From contig FR893519.1 in NCBI GenBank assembly GCA_000434035.1, forward strand, positions 8,053 through 46,915: a stretch of 38,863 nucleotides of DNA. Reading direction: 5' to 3'. Both the position numbers and the translations under genes were made by a program. Origin of the DNA: Clostridium sp. CAG:452 (GTDB lineage: Bacteria > Bacillota > Clostridia > TANB77 > CAG-508). Below the pieces are notes generated by a model. The model was given only the letters and a program-made list of their open reading frames with translations, was not told the origin of the DNA and did no database searches. Of the stretch, positions 1-7,445 are shown in pieces. Each line of letters starts with the position of its first letter. Position 1 is the stretch's first letter.

Positions 1-151
1 CTTGTTTATGATTAACTTCAAATGGTAATTTATAATCATAAGCACCAACTTGTGTTGCCAATGGGTACGGAGTTTTTTGACAACCTATTATTTTAAATTT
101 ATCTATTATTTCATTTTTTATGTTGTCAAAATTCTCCGTCCCCATTGACAT
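1..151 (-). CDS. possible partial ORF starting inside a repeat, runs off left edge
   Basis: An open frame starts at an ATG at 151 inside the 95-bp repeat copy A and continues to the left edge without a stop. The last 20 or so residues (around GAYDYKLPFEVNHK) look protein-like. The first 30 or so are encoded by the repeat itself, and the same frame is open in repeat copy B. There is no clear ribosome binding site. Either a gene has had its start replaced by an inserted repeat, or this is a chance frame. The product is not recognised. Confidence 0.25.
   Translation of the reverse strand, partial: MSMGTENFDNIKNEIIDKFKIIGCQKTPYPLATQVGAYDYKLPFEVNHKQ
56..150. repeat. 95-bp inverted-repeat (MITE-like) element, copy A
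   Basis: The element has inverted ends of the type TCAATGGGGACGGAG / CTCCGTCCCCATTGA, and an inner pair around TTTTGACAAC / GTTGTCAAAA. The left end of this copy has diverged (GGGTACGG instead of GGGGACGG). It is nearly identical to copy B at 712-806 over its full length, including the AT-rich centre. It encodes no transposase and looks like a non-autonomous element or extended REP. Confidence 0.85.
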
Positions 152-215
152 ATGACATATACCACATTCTGTATATTGACTTTCTATATTTATTATATTA
201 TAAATTTTTAAAAAA

Positions 216-578
216 TTAACGTCTAAAATCTTCTATCTTGATTCCTAAATGATCCATAATTTTACCTGTATATTCTTTTCCATAAATTATCCTATATATG
301 TAATTTTTGTTATCTATATTATTTTTTATCTCATCTAATTCATTTTTAGATAAAGTCTTAAGATATTTATAGTTTTCTGAATGTCGAGGATCTTCTATTT
401 CAACATCTTCTTCTACAATACCATTTTCGTAAACTTTAATTTGTATTCTTCCCATATCAAATCCATAATAATTATAATAGATTTCTTCTTTTGAACCTTT
501 TAACAATATATAACATCCTACAATAGATACAATAATTAGAACAATACAAAGCATTAATATTTTCTTTTTCCTATTCAT
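216..578 (-). CDS. small predicted lipoprotein or membrane-anchored protein, unknown function
   Basis: This 120-residue protein is not recognised. It starts with a basic stretch (MNRKKK) and a hydrophobic segment (about residues 7-27) ending in the lipobox-like IVGC at residues 19-22, so it may be an exported lipoprotein; it could also simply be anchored by that helix. The rest is polar and charged, with no motif I know. A GGAG ribosome binding site lies about 9 bases before the ATG. It stands alone between two copies of the 95-bp repeat, so its context says nothing about its role. Confidence 0.6.
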   Translation of the reverse strand: MNRKKKILMLCIVLIIVSIVGCYILLKGSKEEIYYNYYGFDMGRIQIKVYENGIVEEDVEIEDPRHSENYKYLKTLSKNELDEIKNNIDNKNYIYRIIYGKEYTGKIMDHLGIKIEDFRR

Positions 579-711
579 ATTTTATCTCCATCCTTATTAC
601 TACAATCTTTAAACAATTTTGTAATTATTTTTAAACCTTACTCAAACATTTTTTCTGATAAATCTTGTATAGAATTACATGGTATTTCTTTTCCATCTTC
701 ATCATAGTATG

Positions 712-806
712 TGTCAATGGGGACGGAGTTTTTTGACAACCTATTATTTTAAATTTATCTATTATTTCATTTTTTACGTTGTCAAAATTCTCCGTCCCCA
801 TTGACA
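712..806. repeat. 95-bp inverted-repeat (MITE-like) element, copy B
   Basis: This is the better-preserved copy. Its terminal inverted repeats (TGTCAATGGGGACGGAG and its complement) are perfect over 17 bases, with a second inner pair. It ends only 7 bases from the CCA end of the unusual tRNA at 814-887. On the minus strand its stem would be transcribed directly after the tRNA and could serve as the tRNA 3' processing or termination structure, since no other terminator is visible there. Confidence 0.85.
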
Positions 807-813
807 TTGACAT

Positions 814-887
<74 letters not shown>

Positions 888-899
888 ATTACTTTTTTT

Positions 900-928
900 A
901 TTTTAGCATATTCCAGATGTAAAATCAA
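900..928 (-). promoter_or_regulatory. sigma-A-type promoter of the UCCG tRNA
   Basis: On the minus strand, -35 TTGATT (923-928) and -10 TAAAAT (900-905) are separated by exactly 17 bases. Transcription would start around 893, about six bases before the mature tRNA end at 887. The unusual tRNA therefore has its own promoter, behind the terminator of the upstream tRNA. Confidence 0.7.
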
Positions 929-950
929 GAATTTACCATCATAACGGAAA

Positions 951-978
951 CAAAAAAACTAGCCTGTTGGCTAGTTTT
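951..978 (-). terminator. intrinsic terminator of tRNA-Gly(UCC)
   Basis: The inverted repeat AAACTAGCC / GGCTAGTTT has a four-base loop, followed on the minus strand by a run of T. It lies 6 bases after the CCA end of the tRNA at 984-1057 and separates the two tRNA transcripts. Confidence 0.8.
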
Positions 979-983
979 AAATC

Positions 984-1057
<74 letters not shown>

Positions 1058-1078
1058 ATTTCCTTACTACGTTTATAA

Positions 1079-1107
1079 ATTATAAACTAGGTTTTTTATT
1101 TTGTCAA
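1079..1107 (-). promoter_or_regulatory. consensus promoter of tRNA-Gly(UCC)
   Basis: Perfect TTGACA (1102-1107), 17-base spacer and perfect TATAAT (1079-1084) on the minus strand. The predicted start is near 1072, about 15 bases before the tRNA. Confidence 0.85.
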
Positions 1108-1148
1108 TACTATTTTTTAATTTTTTTAAATTATTTTTTAATTTATTG

Positions 1149-1177
1149 TTTACAAATGAATTCAACTAATATAAAAT
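1149..1177 (+). promoter_or_regulatory. probable promoter of the tsaE-tsaB-rimI-protease cluster
   Basis: TTTACA (1149-1154), a 17-base spacer and TAAAAT (1172-1177) lie about 30 bases before the tsaE start. It diverges from the tRNA-Gly promoter. Confidence 0.5.
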
Positions 1178-1207
1178 ATGTTTGAAGATTTATGTAAGGG
1201 TGAAATA

Positions 1208-1673
1208 ATGTTAAAATTCGTATCTCATAATGAAACTGAAACAAAAGAATTGGCAAAAAAACTTGCCTCACATTTAAATACAGGAGATATTATTGTTTTA
1301 TCTCGGAGATTTAGGGTCTGGTAAAACTAAATTTACAGAAGGCTTTTTATCTTTTTGGGGATTAGAAAATGAGATTTCAAGCCCTACATTTACAATCGTT
1401 AATGAATATCATGCACCAAGTACTAATATTTATCATTTTGATGTTTATAGATTAGCAGATCTTCAAGAATTTTATGATATTGGTGGTTTAGAATATTTTT
1501 CTTCTGGAATTAGCCTTATAGAATGGGGCGAATTAATAGAAGATATTTTGCCACAAAATTATATAAAAATTGAATTTTCTAGAAATCCAGATGATATTAA
1601 TACTAGATATTTAAATATTTCTACCAAAGATACTAGATTAAAAAATGTAATTAAGGAGCTTAAAGAATGTTAA
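1208..1673 (+). CDS. tsaE: tRNA threonylcarbamoyladenosine biosynthesis ATPase TsaE, with one +1 recoding site
   Basis: TsaE is the P-loop ATPase that works with TsaB and TsaD in making t6A37 on ANN-decoding tRNAs. The start at 1208 follows an AAGGGTG ribosome binding site. The first 32 codons end in ...IIVLS at TCT; the next in-frame triplet is CGG (1304-1306), and frame 0 then stops within a few codons at TAA. Skipping C1304 gives G33-D-L-G-S-G-K-T, the normal TsaE Walker A loop, and an open frame to 1673. The recoded protein is 154 residues, the usual family size. SPTFTIVNEY, HFDVYRL and IEWGE are typical of TsaE. The 3' end overlaps the tsaB start by 7 bases, suggesting translational coupling. 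A true pseudogene is unlikely, since the rest is fully conserved and the gene is usually essential. Confidence 0.9.
1304..1307 (+). other. CGGA recoding site in tsaE
   Basis: Context TCT CGG AGA. Reading CGGA as one glycine unit gives Gly33, the first glycine of the Walker A loop (SGDLGSGKT). Confidence 0.88.
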
Positions 1674-2329
1674 TTTTAGGTATATCAACATCTAGCAATA
1701 TTGCATCTGTTGCACTTAGCAAAGACGCAGAATGTATAAAAGAATTAAATATTAATAATAACAAAACTCATTCAGAAACACTACTACCTTTAATTAATGA
1801 GCTTTTAAGTGAAACAAATATTAAATTGCAGGATATTAATTTAATTGCATGTGATAATGGTCCTGGTTCTTTTACAGGTATCAGAATTGGAATATCTACT
1901 GTAAAAGCAATTGCAGAAAGTCTTAATATCCCTGTAATTGCAGTAAGTTCCTTAGAAGGACTAGCATATAATATACATGATTCAGAATGTATTTGTTCTT
2001 TAATAGATGCTAGAAATAATCAAGTATATTGTGGATTATTTGATTCAAACCACACTTTAATAGGAAATTATATGGCAGATGATATAAATACTATTTTGCC
2101 AGTGATAAATCAAAACAAAGACATCTTATTTGTTGGAGATGGTGCTGTTGCTCACAAAGGTCTATTAAATATTAATAATTTTAGGTCTGATAATTTACTT
2201 CATGCTAAAAATATTAATTTATGCGCATTTAACAAATTTAGCAAAGGAGAAATTTTAAGTGCAGATTCAATTCTTCCAATGTATTTAAGAAAATCCCAAG
2301 CTGAAAGGATGAGAAATTTAAATGGATAA
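1667..2329 (+). CDS. tsaB: tRNA threonylcarbamoyladenosine biosynthesis protein TsaB
   Basis: TsaB is the inactive ASKHA-fold partner of TsaD in t6A synthesis. The 220-residue length is usual. The N-terminal LILGISTSSNIASVAL stretch, THSETLLPLI, and the signature GPGSFTGIRIG (about residues 65-75) identify it. The ATG overlaps the end of tsaE and the end overlaps the next gene, so tsaE-tsaB-rimI form one compact operon. tsaD is not in this window; the TC-AMP synthase partner is probably the Sua5-type gene at 9440-10474. Confidence 0.95.
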   Translation: MLILGISTSSNIASVALSKDAECIKELNINNNKTHSETLLPLINELLSETNIKLQDINLIACDNGPGSFTGIRIGISTVKAIAESLNIPVIAVSSLEGLAYNIHDSECICSLIDARNNQVYCGLFDSNHTLIGNYMADDINTILPVINQNKDILFVGDGAVAHKGLLNINNFRSDNLLHAKNINLCAFNKFSKGEILSADSILPMYLRKSQAERMRNLNG

Positions 2330-2765
2330 TATTGAAATTTCTAACATGACTCTTCCCGACTTGGATTCAATTTGTAATATACTTACTTGTGAGTTTGATG
2401 ATTTTTGGAATTACAATATTCTAAAAAATGAACTAGAAAATAAAAATTCGAAATATGTTGTAGCCAAATTAAATAACCAAATAGTCGGTTTTGGTGGAAT
2501 TTGGTTTTCTGTTGATGATATACATATAACAAATATTGTTGTTAAAAAATGTTATAGAAATAAGAAAATAGGAACACTTATATTAAATTCTCTAGTAGAA
2601 ATATGCAAAAATCAACCGCAAAAAGCTGTTACATTAGAGGTTAACTCAAATAATATTCCTGCACAAAAACTTTATGAAAATTTCGGTTTTAAAACAGTTG
2701 GAATAAGGAAAAAATATTATAATAATATGGATGATGCAATAATTATGACAAAAATATTAAATTAA
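2322..2765 (+). CDS. rimI: ribosomal-protein-alanine N-acetyltransferase RimI-like
   Basis: A 147-residue GNAT acetyltransferase. The family's central strand (INQIVGFGGIW-like, about residues 50-65) is followed by an acetyl-CoA loop of the R/Q-x-x-G-x-G/A type (RNKKIGTLIL, about residues 84-93) and the typical RimI ending: LEVNSNNIPAQKLYENFGF, then a YY motif near the C terminus. In Firmicutes rimI sits beside tsaB, as here, with an 8-base overlap. The substrate is inferred from the family, probably the N terminus of ribosomal protein bS18; other protein N termini are possible. Confidence 0.88.
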   Translation: MDNIEISNMTLPDLDSICNILTCEFDDFWNYNILKNELENKNSKYVVAKLNNQIVGFGGIWFSVDDIHITNIVVKKCYRNKKIGTLILNSLVEICKNQPQKAVTLEVNSNNIPAQKLYENFGFKTVGIRKKYYNNMDDAIIMTKILN

Positions 2766-2795
2766 AATTGTTGAAAATTTTATGGAGGTAAACAA

Positions 2796-5177
2796 ATGAG
2801 AAAAAACGAATTAAGTTACAAAAGTTTAAAAAACATCTGCAACCCAAATAATTTTAAATTTGAAACAACAGATGATTTAGACAGCAAAGATTTAATTTAT
2901 GGTCAAGACAGAGGAATTAAAGCTTTAGAATTCGGCTTGGATGTTGAAGCTAAAGGTTATAACTTATATGTAGAAGGCCCTTCTGGAGTTGGCAAAACAA
3001 TGTATACAAAAAACTATGTAAATAAAATTGCTGCCAAAAAGAAGACCCCTGATGATTGGTGCTATATATATAATTTTGAAGAACCAAATGAACCTATTGC
3101 TGTTTCTTTACCTGCTGGAAAAGGCAAGGAATTTAGAGATGATATGAACTCTTTTATACAAGATATAAAAAGAGATATTAAATTAACATTTGGTAATGAA
3201 GATTTTGATAAACAAAAATCTTTAATGCAAAGTAGTTTTGAACAAAAGAAAAATGCTTTATTAGAAAAGTTAAATAAACAATCTATGAAAAGTGGTTTTC
3301 AAGTTAAAACTGCTCAAAATGGCGTATATATGATGCCTATTTTAAATGGTAAAACTATTGAAGAAGAAGAATTTGAAAAACTTGATGAAAAAACAAGAAA
3401 ACAATTTGAAGAAAATTCTATAAAAGTTCAAGAGCAAATTATTGAAGCAATAAATCAAATTAAAGTTTTAGAGAAAGAAAACATAAAGAAAATCGAAGAA
3501 TGGCAATCTAATATTGCATTAATAACAATTAATTCACATGTAAATCCATTAAAAGCAAAATATAAAAAGAATATCAAAATAGCTCATTTCTTTGATTGTA
3601 TTAAATCTGACGTATTAAAAAATTTATCTTTATTTGTAAAAGATGAAGTTCCAGAAACAAAAGCACAAACATTAAAACAAGAAATAGTTAAGCCATGGTT
3701 AAATTATAGAGTAAATCTTTTTGTGGACAATAGTAATTTAACAGGTAGCCCTGTTATAATGGATTCTAATTATTTGTACCATAACTTATTTGGAAAACTA
3801 GAATATGAAAATCAATATGGAATGTTAAAAACTGATTTTACAATGTTAAAACCAGGACTTTTACACAAAGCAAATGGTGGATATATTATATTACAAGCTA
3901 GCGATTTACTTGCAAATCCAATATGTTATGATGCATTAAAAAAAGCTCTATTAGTTAAAGAATTAAATATAGAAAATAATATGGAGCAACGTTCATATAT
4001 GGTAATGATTTCTTTAAAGCCAGAACCTATTCCTTTAAATGTTAAAGTTTTATTATTAGGAGATTCAAATATTTATCATACTTTGCTTTCATTGGATCCT
4101 GATTTTAAAAAGTTATTTAAAATTAAAGTTGAATTTGAAGAAACTGCACCGAGAACAGATGTTAATATAACAAAACTTGCTAAATTTGTTCACAGTTTTT
4201 CAGAAAAGGAAAACATGCTTCCATTAGATAAAGATGCTATGGCCAAACTTGTTGAATACACTTCTAGATTATCAGATAATCAAGATAAACTTTCTACTAG
4301 ATTTAATGAAGTTGGAGAAATTGTTGCAGAAGCTTCAACTTGGGCAAGGCTTGCTAAAAAGAAACTTGTAACTAGTGAGTTTATTGAAAAAACTCTTGCA
4401 GAAAGAATTGAAAGAGTTAAAAAATATGATTCTTTATATATGGAAATGATTAAAGAAAATACACTTATTATAAATACAGATGGTGCTGAAGTTGGTGTAA
4501 TAAATGGACTTACTGTACTATCTATTGGTGATTATACATTTGGAAAGCCCGCCAAAATTACCGCAAATACTTATATGGGTAAAAATGGCATAATTGACAT
4601 TGAACGTGAAATAGAAATGTCTGGAAGTTCACATTCAAAAGGTGTATTAATACTTTCTGGATATTTGGGAGAAACATTTGCACAAGATTTTCCACTATCA
4701 CTTACTGCTAGTCTTTGTTTTGAGCAATTATATAATGGTGTTGATGGTGACAGTGCTTCTAGTACAGAATTATATGCAATTCTTTCTAGCTTGTCAGAAA
4801 TACCAATTAAACAATCAATTGCAGTTACTGGTTCTGTTGATCAAAAAGGTCATATTCAACCAATTGGTGGAATAAATGAAAAAATAGAAGGATTTTACCA
4901 AGTTTGCAAACAAAGAGGATTAAATGGTGAGCACGGAGTTATAATGCCTATACAAAATGTCAAAAACTTGAATCTTTCTGATGAAGTAATTAATAGTGTT
5001 AAAGAGGGTAAATTTCATATATATGCTATTTCTTCTATTGATGAAGGTATAGAAATTTTAACAGGTGTGCCTGCTGGTAAAAAGAATAAAGAAGGCAAGT
5101 TCCCTGCTGGTACAATTAAATATTTAGCATACGAAAAACTAAAACGCTATGCAGAAAATGCAAAAGAAAATAAATAA
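2796..5177 (+). CDS. ATP-dependent Lon-family protease (LonB-like, AAA_32 type)
   Basis: This 793-residue protein has an N-terminal AAA+ module, with Walker A GPSGVGKT at residues 61-68. A long charged helical insert follows (about 120-260). After it comes a second AAA part with LKPGLLHKANGGYIILQASDLL, and a C-terminal Lon protease domain (about 560-780). The catalytic Ser653 lies in DGDSASS and Lys696 in GGINEKIEG, 43 residues apart as in Lon. It lacks the N-terminal LAN domain of housekeeping Lon and belongs to the COG1067 group. A TGGAGG ribosome binding site precedes the ATG. There is no in-frame CGG in 793 codons. It probably degrades damaged or regulatory proteins; the substrates are unknown. 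Confidence 0.88.
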   Translation: MRKNELSYKSLKNICNPNNFKFETTDDLDSKDLIYGQDRGIKALEFGLDVEAKGYNLYVEGPSGVGKTMYTKNYVNKIAAKKKTPDDWCYIYNFEEPNEPIAVSLPAGKGKEFRDDMNSFIQDIKRDIKLTFGNEDFDKQKSLMQSSFEQKKNALLEKLNKQSMKSGFQVKTAQNGVYMMPILNGKTIEEEEFEKLDEKTRKQFEENSIKVQEQIIEAINQIKVLEKENIKKIEEWQSNIALITINSHVNPLKAKYKKNIKIAHFFDCIKSDVLKNLSLFVKDEVPETKAQTLKQEIVKPWLNYRVNLFVDNSNLTGSPVIMDSNYLYHNLFGKLEYENQYGMLKTDFTMLKPGLLHKANGGYIILQASDLLANPICYDALKKALLVKELNIENNMEQRSYMVMISLKPEPIPLNVKVLLLGDSNIYHTLLSLDPDFKKLFKIKVEFEETAPRTDVNITKLAKFVHSFSEKENMLPLDKDAMAKLVEYTSRLSDNQDKLSTRFNEVGEIVAEASTWARLAKKKLVTSEFIEKTLAERIERVKKYDSLYMEMIKENTLIINTDGAEVGVINGLTVLSIGDYTFGKPAKITANTYMGKNGIIDIEREIEMSGSSHSKGVLILSGYLGETFAQDFPLSLTASLCFEQLYNGVDGDSASSTELYAILSSLSEIPIKQSIAVTGSVDQKGHIQPIGGINEKIEGFYQVCKQRGLNGEHGVIMPIQNVKNLNLSDEVINSVKEGKFHIYAISSIDEGIEILTGVPAGKKNKEGKFPAGTIKYLAYEKLKRYAENAKENK

Positions 5178-5182
5178 TAGTA

Positions 5183-5219
5183 AAAAAACAAAGGGTACAT
5201 TATAAATGTACCCTTTTAT
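5183..5219. terminator. bidirectional terminator between the protease gene and rplS
   Basis: AAAGGGTACAT / ATGTACCCTTT forms an 11-bp stem with A-rich and T-rich flanks on either side. It can end both the rightward protease transcript and the leftward rplS transcript. Confidence 0.85.
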
Positions 5220-5225
5220 TAATAA

Positions 5226-5696
5226 TTATTCTGCTTTTGGTTCTTCTGTTGTAGTTTCTGTTGCTACTTCTGTAACAACTTCTTCTTTAACTTCTTCTGC
5301 AGGTTCTTCTACTAATTCTTCTTTTATAGTAAGCTCTTTAGTTTCAATTCTTGCGCCTACTTTTTCTTTAGTCTTAGCAGATTTTCCTAATCTGTCTCTT
5401 AAGTAGTATAGTTTTGCTCTTCTTGCTTTACCAACTCTTATAACTTCTACTTTTTCTACTGCTGGTGAATGAATTAAGAATGTTTTTTCTACACCTACTC
5501 CGTAAGAAGTTTTTCTTACTGTAAATGTTGCATTTACTCCTCCACCTTGTTTTTTAATTACTATTCCTTCGAAAACTTGTATTCTTTCTCTGTTTCCTTC
5601 TTTAACTCTTACATGAACCTTTACTGTATCTCCTACTTTTAAGTAAGGGATTTTGCTTTTCATTTGTTCATGCTCGATTGATTTGATTATGTCCAT
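5226..5696 (-). CDS. rplS: 50S ribosomal protein bL19 with acidic C-terminal tail
   Basis: bL19 sits at the subunit interface of the 50S subunit. The core runs from MDIIKSIEHEQMK to about residue 115 (GKSAKTKEKVGARI) and is typical. About 40 extra residues follow, rich in Glu, Val and Thr, that normal bL19 (about 115 residues) lacks. I chose the ATG at 5696 because AAGGAG precedes it by 8 bases and the bL19 fold starts here. The open frame extending further upstream is the tail of trmD. The start codon shares its A with the trmD stop (TAATG), so translation is probably coupled. Confidence 0.93.
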   Translation of the reverse strand: MDIIKSIEHEQMKSKIPYLKVGDTVKVHVRVKEGNRERIQVFEGIVIKKQGGGVNATFTVRKTSYGVGVEKTFLIHSPAVEKVEVIRVGKARRAKLYYLRDRLGKSAKTKEKVGARIETKELTIKEELVEEPAEEVKEEVVTEVATETTTEEPKAE

Positions 5697-6371
5697 TATA
5701 TAATCTCCTTTCTTAATAAATCTGGTCTTTTTTGTTTTGTTATTTCTATGGCCTTTTGTGCACGCCATTTTTCAATTTCTTTATGATTTCCGAGATTTTA
5801 AAACCTCTGGTACTTGTTTATTTAAAAATATCTCTGGTCTTGTATATTGTGGATATTCAAGTAATCCATTTGAAAAAGATTCTTCTTCTACTGATTCCTT
5901 GTTTATAACTCCATCTACATATCTGCTAACAGCATCTACTAATACCATTGCTGGTAATTCCCCTCCTGTTAGTACATAGTCTCCAATTGATATTTCTTCA
6001 TCAACTATTTCATCTAATACTCTTTGATCTATGCCTTCATAATGTCCACATAGTAGTATTAAATGCTCTTCATTCGATAGTTCCTGCACTTTATTCTGGT
6101 TTAATGTACTTCCCTGTGGTGATAAAAATATTGTTTTTGCATTAGTGGATTTTAGAGATTTAAATGCATCATATACTACATCTGCTCTAATTACCATTCC
6201 TGCCCCTCCACCATAAGGTGTATCATCTACTTTTTTGTGCTTGTCTTTAGAAAAATCTCTAATATTAATTAAATTTATTTCTATTAAATTATTTTCTATT
6301 GCTCTTCCCAAAATGCTTTGTTTTAACGGCTCAAACATTTCTGGAAAAAGTGTAAGTATATCAATTTTCAT
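5696..6371 (-). CDS. trmD: tRNA (guanine37-N1)-methyltransferase TrmD, with one +1 recoding site
   Basis: TrmD makes m1G37 in tRNAs with G36-G37, which prevents +1 slippage. Frame 0 runs 193 codons (MKIDILTLFPEMF..., trefoil-knot motifs LCGHYEGIDQR, SIGDYVLTGGELPAM, YPQYTRPE) to ...PEVLKS at TCT. The next triplet is CGG (5790-5792), and frame 0 stops three codons on. Skipping C5792 gives G194-N-H-K-E-I-E-K-W-R and a normal C-terminal tRNA-binding segment ending near RPDLLRK. The total is 224 residues, against about 240 in most species. The recoded stop overlaps the rplS ATG by one base, exactly the arrangement expected for an intact operon. The 5' end overlaps rimM by 4 bases. Without recoding the enzyme would lose its C-terminal domain. 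Confidence 0.92.
5789..5792 (-). other. CGGA recoding site in trmD
   Basis: Context TCT CGG AAA. The quadruplet supplies Gly194 of the conserved VLxSGNH motif. Confidence 0.88.
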
Positions 6372-6874
6372 ACTAATCCTTCTAATAGATGAACTGTTAT
6401 AATTTTATTTTTTATATCCACATTTTTTATTACCTGTTTAATTGCTGGTAACAAAATTTGTTTTCCTTGTTCATCTTTTACAACATATACATCATTACTT
6501 CCAGTTTGAAAAACATCTACTATTTTGCCTAGTTCTTGATTGGCATCAGTGTTTACTTTGCATCCCAAGATATCTACAACATAATATGAACCTTCTTCTA
6601 ACTCTTCTTCCTGATCTCTTAGAATTTTGATATATAAATTTCTATATTTTTCTGCTTCTTCTACTGTATCTATTCCAGCTAGTTTAAGCATTACCATATT
6701 TTTTACATATCTTACTTGTTCTATTTTAAATTCTGTTAGACCACTTTTAGTTTTTATATATATTGTTTTTAAATTACTAAATTTTTTAATATCATCTGTA
6801 AATGGTTTTATCTTTAAAATACCTTTTAGCCCAGATGTATTAACTATTTGACCAATTTCAAAATATTCTTCCAT
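6368..6874 (-). CDS. rimM: 16S rRNA processing protein RimM
   Basis: A 168-residue ribosome maturation factor that binds uS19 and helps 16S 3'-domain maturation. It starts with the typical EIGQIVNTSGLKGILKIKPFTD, then an N-terminal beta barrel, then a PRC-barrel domain (about residues 95-168) with YVVDILGCKV and IKQVIKNVDIKNKII. ATGA overlap with trmD and an 11-base gap from khpA place it in the same transcript. Confidence 0.93.
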   Translation of the reverse strand: MEEYFEIGQIVNTSGLKGILKIKPFTDDIKKFSNLKTIYIKTKSGLTEFKIEQVRYVKNMVMLKLAGIDTVEEAEKYRNLYIKILRDQEEELEEGSYYVVDILGCKVNTDANQELGKIVDVFQTGSNDVYVVKDEQGKQILLPAIKQVIKNVDIKNKIITVHLLEGLV

Positions 6875-6885
6875 ATTTTTATACC

Positions 6886-7116
6886 TTAATCAATAAATTC
6901 TATTGTAATTCTTTTTTCTTCTTTTGCTGCTAATGATTTCATAATTGTTCTTATAGCTTTTGCTATTCTTCCTTCTTTACCAATTACTTTACCCATATCA
7001 TTTTCAGCTACTTTTACTTCAAATATAACAGATTTTTCCCCGTCTATTTCATTAATAGAAACTGCTTCTTTATCGTTTACTAAGCTGTTTATTATTAATT
7101 CTAATGTTTCTTTCAT
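6886..7116 (-). CDS. khpA: KH-domain RNA-binding protein KhpA (YlqC)
   Basis: A 76-residue single KH domain with the GxxG loop in IGKEGRIAKAI (about residues 44-54). KhpA binds RNA, usually together with KhpB/EloR, and affects cell elongation and small-RNA function in Gram-positives. It lies one base after rpsP and is followed by rimM, the standard Firmicute order. Confidence 0.93.
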   Translation of the reverse strand: MKETLELIINSLVNDKEAVSINEIDGEKSVIFEVKVAENDMGKVIGKEGRIAKAIRTIMKSLAAKEEKRITIEFID

Positions 7117-7117
7117 A

Positions 7118-7354
7118 CTATTTTGCCTCCTTTTCTATTAAACGTTTTACTGTATCTGTTGGTTTTGCTCCGTTTTTTATCCATTGAGCTACTTTTTCTC
7201 TATCTAATACTAATTCAGATGGTTCTGTCATTGGGTTGTATGTTCCTATTTGTTCAATTATTTTTCCATCTCTTGGTGATTTAGAATCAGCAATAACAAT
7301 GTGATAAAATGGTGCTTTTTTCTTACCTGCCCTTTGTAGTCTTATTTTTACCAT
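7118..7354 (-). CDS. rpsP: 30S ribosomal protein bS16
   Basis: Starts MVKIRLQRAGKKKAPFYHIV, includes ADSKSPRDGKIIEQIGTYNP and the WIKNGAKPTDTV region; 78 residues, typical for bS16. GGAGG precedes the ATG. It belongs to the ffh-to-rplS operon. Confidence 0.96.
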   Translation of the reverse strand: MVKIRLQRAGKKKAPFYHIVIADSKSPRDGKIIEQIGTYNPMTEPSELVLDREKVAQWIKNGAKPTDTVKRLIEKEAK

Positions 7355-7445
7355 TATACTTCCTCCTTTTTTATTAGATGTTTTAGAATCGTTTTTTACG
7401 TTTCCTGCATCATTTATTTATTAAAATTTAAAAAATTAATATCAA

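Noticed and set aside
56..806. The two 95-bp repeats as a CRISPR array
   Set aside because: Only two copies, 560 bases apart, with a gene between and strong internal symmetry; no spacers and no cas genes in the window.
1301..1307. Classical P-site slippage or a prfB-like programmed frameshift
   Set aside because: There is no common slippery P-site codon, no stop codon in the A site, and no Shine-Dalgarno-like stimulator at a fixed distance before the sites.
4678..4875. Frame inside the Lon-family protease gene
   Set aside because: It is an out-of-frame shadow of the conserved protease domain with no ribosome binding site.
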